This document shows, piece after piece, positions 1 to 5,795 of a DNA stretch of 6,915 nucleotides. The stretch's first letter is position 1. Every line of letters starts with the position of its first letter. The translations under genes and the position numbers were made by a program. The notes beneath the pieces are model-generated. The model searched no databases. It had not been told where the DNA came from and was given only the letters and a program-made list of their open reading frames with translations. The DNA is from Nitrosomonadaceae bacterium (GTDB lineage: Bacteria; Pseudomonadota; Gammaproteobacteria; Burkholderiales; Usitatibacteraceae): the NCBI GenBank assembly GCA_021300055.1, contig JAJTHU010000013.1, forward strand, positions 1-6,915, given 5' to 3'.

Positions 1-8
1 CAACACCC

Positions 9-2051
9 TCACGCCGCCTCTCCTTCGGTGCCGCCGAGGATGAGTAACTTGTTACGCAAGCTGCGAAGTTCGTCGCGCAACTGCGCGGCTTTCTCGAACT
101 CAAGATTGCGCGCAGACTCGAGCATCTCTTTTTCCGTGCGCTTGATTGCTGCCTCAAGCTGCTTTTCGTTGAGAATTTCGTACTTCTTTCGGTCCTGCGC
201 CGCCTTCTTTTCGATGCGCTTCTCGTCGATGTCGTAGACACCGTCGATGATGTCCTTAATGCGCTTGGTCACGCCACGCGGCGTGATGTTGTTTGCCATG
301 TTAAAGGCAACTTGCTTGGCGCGTCGGCGGTTGGTTTCGGCAATCGCCGCCCTCATCGAATCCGTCTCGCGATCCGCGTACAAGATCGCCATGCCGTTTA
401 AGTTACGCGCGGCACGTCCGATGGTTTGGATAAGCGAGCGCGTCGAACGCAAGAAGCCCTCTTTGTCTGCATCAAGAATCGCCACCAACGAAACTTCGGG
501 AATATCCAAGCCTTCGCGCAGCAGGTTAATCCCCACCAGCACATCGAACATGCCGGCGCGCAAATCACGGATGATCTCCACACGCTCAACGGTGTCAACG
601 TCTGAGTGCAGATAGCGCACCTTAATGCCGTGCTCCGACAAAAAGTCGGTCAGATCTTCGGCCATGCGTTTGGTGAGCGTGGTGACCAAAACCCGTTCAC
701 CGACGTTGATGCGTTTATTGATCTCGGAAAGCACATCGTCAACTTGGGTGCTCGCGGGGCGCACTGACAGCGTCGGGTCAACCAGCCCAGTGGGACGCAC
801 GACTTGCTCAACCACCTGCCCTTGGTGCTTGGCCTCGTAATCGGATGGTGTCGCGGAGACGAACACGGTTTGCCGCATCATCGACTCGAATTCATCAAAG
901 CGCAGTGGACGATTGTCCATCGCTGACGGCAAACGGAATCCGTAATCGACCAAGTTCTCTTTACGTGCGCGGTCGCCCTTGTACAGGCCGCCGACTTGCG
1001 GAATGGGGACGTGGCTCTCGTCGATGAACATCAGCGCGTCTTTGGGGAGATAGTCCACCAAGGTCGGCGGCGGCGAACCTGCTGGACGACCCGTCAAGTG
1101 CCGCGAGTAGTTTTCGATGCCCTTACAAAATCCGATCTCGTTCAGCATCTCGAGATCAAACGTGGTGCGCTGCTGAATGCGCTGAGCCTCAAGGAGTTTG
1201 TTTTCTTTTTGGTAGTAGTCGATGCGCTCACGTAGTTCCGCTTTGATGCCCTCGATGGCTTGCAACGTGCTGGCGCGCGTCGTCACATAGTGGCTCTTCG
1301 CATACACCGTAAAACGCGGGATCTTTTGCAAGATGTGGCCGGTGAGCGGATCGAACAGCGACAACGACTCGATCTCGTCATCAAACATCGAAATGCGCAG
1401 CGCAAACTCGTTGCTCTCGGCAGGATGCACATCCAGCGAGTCACCGCGTACGCGGAAGGTGCCGCGCTTAAAGTCGATTTCCGCGCGCGAGTACTGCATC
1501 GCGGTCAGCTGGCGAATCATGTCATGCTGCGAAACGCGATCGCCCTGGCGCACCAACATGCGCATGTCGTAATAGTCAGTGGGGTCGCCGATACCGTAGA
1601 TGCATGACACCGTCGCCACGATGATGGCGTCCGGACGCTCAAGCAGCGACTTGGTCGCGGAGAGGCGCATTTGCTCGATGTGTTCATTGATCGACGAATC
1701 TTTTTCAATGAACAGATCACGCGACGGAACGTAGGCTTCCGGCTGGTAGTAATCGTAGTAGGAAACGAAGTACTCGACCGCGTTCTCCGGAAAAAACTCT
1801 TTCATCTCCGCATACAACTGCGCGGCGAGCGTCTTATTGGGCGCCATAACGAGCGCCGGACGACCAATACGTGCAATCACGTTGGCCATCGTAAACGTCT
1901 TACCGGAGCCGGTTACGCCGAGCAGCGTTTGGAACGCGAGGCCATCGTTGATGCCCTCGACAAGTTTGTCAATGGCTTGCGGCTGATCGCCTGCGGGAGG
2001 GAACGGCTGGTTCAGCCGATACGGAGAGTTCGGGAAGGTGACGAGAGGCAT
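9..2051 (-). CDS. uvrB: UvrABC system protein B (excinuclease subunit, DNA helicase-like)
   Basis: UvrB is the damage-verification subunit of cytoplasmic nucleotide excision repair: UvrA loads it on damaged DNA, and it then recruits UvrC for incision. The 680-residue product is full length for the family (E. coli about 673). Visible in order: Walker A GVTGSGKT (residues 45-52), the beta-hairpin YDYYQPEAYVP (99-109) that inserts between DNA strands, the Walker B-type DESH (344-347), VSATP (398-402), the motif V/VI region with GINLLREGLD and QTIGRAARN (542-550), and a C-terminal UVR coiled-coil motif (about 637-672, ARNLEFEKAAQLRDE) that contacts UvrC. All helicase motifs look intact. The ATG is chosen because the next in-frame codons upstream include a TAA stop and the N-terminus matches homologues. 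No Shine-Dalgarno lies at normal spacing. It sits 56 bp downstream of the receptor gene in the same direction. Confidence 0.99.
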   Translation of the reverse strand: MPLVTFPNSPYRLNQPFPPAGDQPQAIDKLVEGINDGLAFQTLLGVTGSGKTFTMANVIARIGRPALVMAPNKTLAAQLYAEMKEFFPENAVEYFVSYYDYYQPEAYVPSRDLFIEKDSSINEHIEQMRLSATKSLLERPDAIIVATVSCIYGIGDPTDYYDMRMLVRQGDRVSQHDMIRQLTAMQYSRAEIDFKRGTFRVRGDSLDVHPAESNEFALRISMFDDEIESLSLFDPLTGHILQKIPRFTVYAKSHYVTTRASTLQAIEGIKAELRERIDYYQKENKLLEAQRIQQRTTFDLEMLNEIGFCKGIENYSRHLTGRPAGSPPPTLVDYLPKDALMFIDESHVPIPQVGGLYKGDRARKENLVDYGFRLPSAMDNRPLRFDEFESMMRQTVFVSATPSDYEAKHQGQVVEQVVRPTGLVDPTLSVRPASTQVDDVLSEINKRINVGERVLVTTLTKRMAEDLTDFLSEHGIKVRYLHSDVDTVERVEIIRDLRAGMFDVLVGINLLREGLDIPEVSLVAILDADKEGFLRSTRSLIQTIGRAARNLNGMAILYADRETDSMRAAIAETNRRRAKQVAFNMANNITPRGVTKRIKDIIDGVYDIDEKRIEKKAAQDRKKYEILNEKQLEAAIKRTEKEMLESARNLEFEKAAQLRDELRSLRNKLLILGGTEGEAA

Positions 2052-2066
2052 AGCTGAATTTTATCA
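2051..2066 (-). promoter_or_regulatory. Candidate extended -10 promoter of uvrB, predicted leaderless start
   Basis: On the minus strand TGATAAAAT (2066-2058) matches an extended -10 element (TG, one base, then TAAAAT, 5 of 6 to TATAAT). Counting the last base of the hexamer as -7 puts +1 at 2051, the A of the uvrB ATG, so this promoter would give a leaderless mRNA. No convincing -35 is found 16-18 bp upstream, as is usual for extended -10 promoters. This is a motif match only; uvrB could also be transcribed by read-through from the receptor gene. Confidence 0.4.
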
Positions 2067-2107
2067 GCCGCGACAGGCGCCTCCTTCCTTCTATCGACTG
2101 CGCCGCG

Positions 2108-4285
2108 CTAAAAGTCGACGCGGACACCGGCTTTGATGCTGCGTCCGGGCAGCGGTGCCAGCTGCCGGATGGTGTCGATCGATGCCGCGTTGAACGCACG
2201 AGCGTTGCCAAGGTTCGTCCCTCGCAAGAACAAGGTTGCCGATTTGTTTGCAGACAGCGCGACTGTTTTGAGCAGCGACGCGCCCAGCAGCGTGTAGCCG
2301 GCCACCGCGCCGCCGTTCTCACCATCAGGGACACGCGCTTGCTTGGCTGCACGCGTGAGGTCAACCGCGAGGCGCCAGCTAGAAAGCGCGACTTCGCTGG
2401 ACAAACTAACCCGCAGCGGTGCGATGCGCGGCAGCGGCTGACCACGACTGCGGTCATCAGCACGCACGTAGTCCACGCCCAGGCGCCAGTCCCAAATCGT
2501 TGATGCCGAGCGCAAGGCGCGGAAGTTCACGCTGGCCTCACCGCCGTAGAGACGCGCTTGCGTGCCCTTGTAAACGTATTCCGGCAGGATTGGCTCGGTA
2601 CAGCCTGACTCGACCGATGTCCCATCGCCGCAGTCCGTTACGCCCCGGTTGCCTTCTGCATCGCGATCAACGCCGGTACGGCTCAACAGCAAGTAATTCG
2701 AGAAGCGCTGGGAGAACACGCTGACTTCGGCGGACGATAGGCCCACCGCTCCTGCTGAGCGCCACTTAAGTCCGAGGTCGATTGCGGTTGCCCGCTCCGG
2801 TCGTGCGCCGCGATCCCCCACTTCGTACGCCGCCGTCGCAACATGTGGGCCGTTGGCGAAGAGTTCGTAGTAGGCCGGCGCACGTTGATTCAGGCCGATG
2901 TTTGCGCTTAACACGAGTGCCTCGGAAGCACGGAATACCGAGCCAAGGGACGCGCTGGTGAGGTTGAAGCGCCTCTCTTCCGGCGCGCCAAAGCGCGGCG
3001 TGTCGCCTGCTCCACCCGCTGACCTGACACGGCTTGACTCGCGACGCACGCCGCCGGACAAACGCCACGGGCCAACGCCGAACTCTTCGTACACAAATAC
3101 GCCGGTGTTACGCGTGTTGGTCTTCGGCACGAAGGCTTCGTCGCCTTCTGCGGCGAAATCAAAGGCCTCGCGTTGCACGCCGACGACGCCTTGCAAGTTG
3201 CCGATCGGCGCGTGGCGAACTTCGGCACGCAATTCGTTGCCCTTGTTGGTGAACACGGTGCCCGCCTCAACACCCTCAAACTCAGTGTGCCGGTAATCGC
3301 TTCGGCTGGCTTTGACAAAAACCCCATCTACGATCGTGCCGCCAAGCTCCCGCCAATTGAGTTCGGCTGCGGTACGTGTTTGCCGCATGTCGATACGGAC
3401 ATCTTCTTCCGCAACCGTGCCGTAGTTCGACTGGTAGTTCGAGTGAGAGACCCCCAAGTTGCCTTTTCCGCTGTCAAAGCTCACTGCACCGCCCAGGGCG
3501 CCGCCTGAAGCGGTTCCTGAGGAATTCACGATGGGCGACCGTACGCCTGCATTGCTTGGAACACGGTAATCGTCGGTAGACCGCTTGAAGGCATCCGCGT
3601 GAAAAGAAACGATGCCATTACCCGTCTCCAACATCGCGGCGACAGAACGCTCATGATCGGCACCGCCAGCTCGCCCCTCAAATGCCCCGCGCGGGCCCGT
3701 GATCGGCGATGCGGGAATGCGGTTGTCAACCACGTTGACCACCCCACCGATGGCGGTTCCGCCATACAACAGCGCCGCCGGACCGCGGAGCACCTCGACA
3801 CGTTCGATGAAAAGCGGATCGATTGCCGGATTGTGATCGTAGGAAATGCTCGATGCGTCGAGCGAGGCGCCTAAGTTCGACAGCACTTTGACGCGGTCCC
3901 CATCAAGGCCGCGAATGACAGGCCGTCCAGCATTCGGGCCGAACCACGATGAGCCAACACCCGGGAGTCCATTGAGCGATTCCCCGAGGGTATTTCCTCG
4001 ACGGAGCAATAGCGCGTCACCCGAGAGCACAGTCAATGGCGCCACCACGTCACGCGCGTCGGTCGCGCGCAGCGGATTGCCGACCACGATAACCTGCTCA
4101 GCGGCTCGCTTCGTAGAAGCGGCCTCAGTGACTCCACTGGCAACCTCTGCATTAGCGGGAGCCTGCGCAAAAGCTGAAGTTGGGACAGCACCTGACATCA
4201 TGCTGCCGATCGCCCAAGCAAGCGTGGTTAGTTGAAGGCGCGGCGCAATGCGTGCGCCCGTGTAGTTCCGTCTCGTCGTGTTCAT
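2108..4285 (-). CDS. TonB-dependent outer-membrane receptor, ZnuD-like (probable zinc uptake)
   Basis: This 725-residue protein is an outer-membrane receptor that would import a scarce ligand, probably zinc, using TonB-ExbBD energy. Residues 1-42 look like a signal peptide (basic start with R5-R6, hydrophobic stretch, TSAFAQA cleavage region). A TonB box QVIVVG lies at 64-69. The plug domain is about 70-190, with RPVIRGLDGDRVKVL and ERVEVLRGPAALLYGGTAIG; the beta-barrel follows and ends in a terminal Phe, the outer-membrane assembly signal. Similarity to neisserial ZnuD is strong at DYRHTEFEG and PHVATAAYEVG. D150, H151, E335 and H481 align with the residues I recall as ZnuD's zinc site (D99, H100, E340, H499). 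The His-rich extracellular loop of ZnuD is absent: a short TVAEEDVR segment replaces it. C552 and C562 are the only cysteines and probably form a loop disulfide. A GTG at 4390 would extend the N-terminus by 35 residues, but the ATG at 4285 directly precedes the signal peptide and has a weak AAGAA upstream. Confidence 0.93.
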   Translation of the reverse strand: MNTTRRNYTGARIAPRLQLTTLAWAIGSMMSGAVPTSAFAQAPANAEVASGVTEAASTKRAAEQVIVVGNPLRATDARDVVAPLTVLSGDALLLRRGNTLGESLNGLPGVGSSWFGPNAGRPVIRGLDGDRVKVLSNLGASLDASSISYDHNPAIDPLFIERVEVLRGPAALLYGGTAIGGVVNVVDNRIPASPITGPRGAFEGRAGGADHERSVAAMLETGNGIVSFHADAFKRSTDDYRVPSNAGVRSPIVNSSGTASGGALGGAVSFDSGKGNLGVSHSNYQSNYGTVAEEDVRIDMRQTRTAAELNWRELGGTIVDGVFVKASRSDYRHTEFEGVEAGTVFTNKGNELRAEVRHAPIGNLQGVVGVQREAFDFAAEGDEAFVPKTNTRNTGVFVYEEFGVGPWRLSGGVRRESSRVRSAGGAGDTPRFGAPEERRFNLTSASLGSVFRASEALVLSANIGLNQRAPAYYELFANGPHVATAAYEVGDRGARPERATAIDLGLKWRSAGAVGLSSAEVSVFSQRFSNYLLLSRTGVDRDAEGNRGVTDCGDGTSVESGCTEPILPEYVYKGTQARLYGGEASVNFRALRSASTIWDWRLGVDYVRADDRSRGQPLPRIAPLRVSLSSEVALSSWRLAVDLTRAAKQARVPDGENGGAVAGYTLLGASLLKTVALSANKSATLFLRGTNLGNARAFNAASIDTIRQLAPLPGRSIKAGVRVDF

Positions 4286-4330
4286 ATCGTTCTTGGAAAT
4301 TCGGTTGTTGCACCGAGCGTCCGCGGATGT

Positions 4331-4360
4331 ATGCCGCCGAAAGTCTGCTTTCGGCAGCAT
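4331..4360 (-). other. Stem-loop in the 5' leader of the receptor mRNA
   Basis: A perfect 8-bp inverted repeat, GCCGAAAG (4336-4343) and CTTTCGGC (4348-4355), encloses a 4-nt loop. The stem extends by four more pairs (ATGC 4331-4334 with GCAT 4357-4360) past one C/A mismatch. It lies between the predicted transcription start (about 4452) and the receptor ATG (4285), 46 bp before the ATG. No U-rich run follows on either strand, so it is not an intrinsic terminator. It could be a regulatory or stabilising leader element; I cannot match it to a known riboswitch. Confidence 0.5.
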
Positions 4361-4426
4361 GAGCGAAATCGCCTGAGCGGAATTGGGCACAAGCGAGCGG
4401 ACGGTTCCGCTGCCTGTCGGCCTTGA

Positions 4427-4471
4427 GCACTATTAGTGCATTAATGCATCACAGTTGCATTATAGCGCATC
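4427..4471. promoter_or_regulatory. Additional dyads over the -10 and start region of the receptor gene
   Basis: Three further symmetric elements follow. GTTGCATTATAGCGCATC (4454-4471) is an 18-bp imperfect dyad, 6 of 9 pairs, containing the -10. TGCATTAATGCA (4437-4448) is a perfect 12-bp palindrome just downstream of the predicted start. GCACTATTAGTGC (4427-4439) has perfect 6-bp arms around one base. With the upstream dyad they share a loose half-site of the form G(A/T)TGCATTA, consistent with several operator copies for one regulator. The centres of the -10 dyad and the palindrome are 20 bp apart, about two helical turns. Confidence 0.45.
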
Positions 4472-4486
4472 GAAAGCCTGTTGCAA
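4459..4486 (-). promoter_or_regulatory. Predicted sigma-70-type promoter of the ZnuD-like receptor gene
   Basis: Reading the minus strand, TTGCAA (4486-4481) serves as -35 (4 of 6 to TTGACA), then a 16-bp spacer, then a perfect TATAAT -10 (4464-4459). Transcription would begin near 4452, giving a leader of about 167 nt before the ATG at 4285. It is the best promoter match in this intergenic region, and its elements are embedded in dyad-symmetric sequences, which argues for regulation by a repressor. The -35 starts only about 40 bp beyond the stop codon of the upstream aminotransferase gene. Confidence 0.65.
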
Positions 4487-4498
4487 CTCTATTGCAAC
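4480..4498. promoter_or_regulatory. Probable operator: perfect dyad over the receptor -35
   Basis: GTTGCAACTCTATTGCAAC has perfect 7-bp arms (GTTGCAA and TTGCAAC) around a 5-bp centre, the form expected for a dimeric regulator. One arm overlaps the predicted -35 of the receptor gene, so binding would block RNA polymerase. A Zur-type metal repressor is a reasonable candidate given the receptor's identity, but the arms are not the TGTTATA half-site I remember for ZnuD-associated Zur boxes, so the regulator is unassigned. Confidence 0.55.
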
Positions 4499-4525
4499 TA
4501 ATCCTCTGCGCTTGGACGTGCGCCG

Positions 4526-5683
4526 CTAAGGGGAGTTGAGCTGTTGTAGACGCTCAGCGGCCCGCGCCAACGTCTCTTCTTTCTTGGCGAAGCAGAACCG
4601 CACGACGCGTTGATCGTGTGCGTCGTGGTAGAAGGCCGAAATCGGAATACAGGCAACACCGACTTTTGTGGTGAGGTAACGCGCGAAGCTCGCCTCATCC
4701 ATTTCAGCAAACGCAGGGATGTGCCCGTATTGCGCCGAGACAAAGTAGGTGCTGGGCGATGGCAACCAACGCAGCGGCGTATCTCGGACGACGTCGAGAA
4801 AATAATCGCGCTTGGCTTGGTAACACCCGGGAAGTTCTCGGTGCGTGCCAAAGCGCATGTACTCAGCGATGCCGATCTGCGCGGGTGTATTCACCGTGAA
4901 CACGACGAACTGATGGGCCTTACGAAACTCAGCCATCAATTCGCGTGGGGCGAGGCAATAGGCCACTTTCCAGCCGGTGACGTGGTAGGTCTTCCCGAAC
5001 GACGAGATCACAAACGCGCGCTCAGCCAGCGATGGGTGCGCCGAGACGCTCTGATGCGCCTGACCATCGTAAACCATGTGCTCGTACACCTCGTCGCTGA
5101 TCACGACGATATCGGTATCGCGCACCAATGCGTCAAGGGCGTCGAGATCGGCGCGTGACCACTTCGTTGCGGTCGGGTTATGCGGCGTGTTGATGATGAT
5201 CGCGCGTGTTTTCGGTGTGACGAGTTGCCTCACGGCATCCCAGTTTGGGCGGTAGTCTGGGAACGCAAGCCGCGCATAAACGCACGTTCCACCATGCATA
5301 CGGATGCATGGCTCGTAGCTGTCGTAAACCGGCTCAAACACGATCACTTCATCGCCAGGATGCACGATGGCAGCCAGCGCGGTATGAATCGCCTGCGTTG
5401 CGCCCGCCGTGACTGTGATCTCACTCGCGACGTCGTAGCGCCTGCCATACATGGCTTCCACTTTTTGTGCGATGGCCTCGCGTAGCGCCACAACCCCAGC
5501 CATGGGTGGGTATTGGTTGTGCCCGCTGCGCATGGCGCGTTCGACCGCATCGATCAATCGAGGATCACAATCGAAATCGGGAAAGCCTTGCCCCAAATTC
5601 ACGGCGCCGTGCTCGGCCGCGAGTTGCGACATCACGGTAAAGATGGTGGTGCCGATGTTGGGAAACTTGGAGTCGATACGCAT
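4526..5683 (-). CDS. ybdL: Methionine aminotransferase, YbdL family (PLP-dependent, class I/II)
   Basis: This 385-residue cytoplasmic, fold-type I PLP enzyme closely follows E. coli YbdL (386 residues), which transaminates methionine and aromatic amino acids rather than aspartate. Visible features: the N-terminal NLGQGFPDFDCDPR (29-42) and NQYPPMAGV (56-64) typical of the family, ITVTAGATQAIH (89-100), NTPHNPT (165-171) with cofactor-contacting N169, SDEVYEH (196-202) with D197 and Y200, the PLP-binding lysine K231 in SSFGKTYHVTGWK, and VRFCFAKKEE (361-370), whose R362 should bind the substrate carboxylate. All key residues are present. Likely roles are methionine salvage (final transamination of 2-keto-4-methylthiobutyrate) or aromatic amino-acid turnover. 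The ATG matches the family N-terminus (MRIDSKFPNIGTTIF), but the upstream CTTTCTGCC offers no Shine-Dalgarno. It is divergent from the aspartate-type aminotransferase and upstream of the receptor gene, with no clear terminator after it. Kynurenine/glutamine transaminase-like activity is an alternative. Confidence 0.93.
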   Translation of the reverse strand: MRIDSKFPNIGTTIFTVMSQLAAEHGAVNLGQGFPDFDCDPRLIDAVERAMRSGHNQYPPMAGVVALREAIAQKVEAMYGRRYDVASEITVTAGATQAIHTALAAIVHPGDEVIVFEPVYDSYEPCIRMHGGTCVYARLAFPDYRPNWDAVRQLVTPKTRAIIINTPHNPTATKWSRADLDALDALVRDTDIVVISDEVYEHMVYDGQAHQSVSAHPSLAERAFVISSFGKTYHVTGWKVAYCLAPRELMAEFRKAHQFVVFTVNTPAQIGIAEYMRFGTHRELPGCYQAKRDYFLDVVRDTPLRWLPSPSTYFVSAQYGHIPAFAEMDEASFARYLTTKVGVACIPISAFYHDAHDQRVVRFCFAKKEETLARAAERLQQLNSP

Positions 5684-5743
5684 GGCAGAAAGGCAGAGAA
5701 GTCGTTACGAGGAATCGTAGCAGCAAGCATTTTGCCGCATCGC

Positions 5744-5756
5744 TATAATCGTTGTG
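5744..5756 (+). promoter_or_regulatory. Perfect TATAAT -10 for the rightward aminotransferase gene
   Basis: TATAAT at 5744-5749 is a consensus -10, with transcription expected to start at about 5756, leaving a leader of about 40 nt before the ATG at 5796. The -35 at normal spacing (around 5720-5727) is poor. In the 112-bp divergent region I find no equally good -10 for the leftward ybdL gene; TACGAT (5719-5714, minus strand) is a weak candidate. Confidence 0.55.
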
Positions 5757-5761
5757 CAACG
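5750..5761. promoter_or_regulatory. Small dyad at the predicted transcription start of the rightward gene
   Basis: CGTTGTGCAACG has perfect 5-bp arms (CGTTG and CAACG) around a 2-bp centre and begins one base after the -10 hexamer. Its position at the predicted start would suit an operator, and its GTTG/CAAC arms resemble those of the dyad over the receptor promoter at 4480-4498. A 12-bp symmetric sequence can also arise by chance. Confidence 0.25.
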
Positions 5762-5795
5762 CAACAAGCCAACCCACTTCTCTCGAGTCCTTTTC

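Noticed and set aside
1671..2057. 128-residue rightward open frame opposite the uvrB 5' end
   Set aside because: It is a shadow of uvrB codons, with no recognisable domain, ribosome site or promoter.
4253..4285. Twin-arginine export signal at the receptor N-terminus (TTRRNYT)
   Set aside because: It lacks the rest of the SRRxFLK consensus, and TonB receptors are exported unfolded by Sec; the Arg pair is just the basic n-region.
4331..4360. Intrinsic terminator
   Set aside because: The stem is strong but no U-rich run follows on either strand.
4286..4390. GTG start giving a 35-residue N-terminal extension of the receptor
   Set aside because: The extension would precede a good signal peptide, has no Shine-Dalgarno and contains the leader hairpin; the ATG at 4285 is better.
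5754..5795. In-frame GTG start 14 codons upstream for the rightward aminotransferase
   Set aside because: It lies at the predicted transcription start, and the added residues do not match the family N-terminus.
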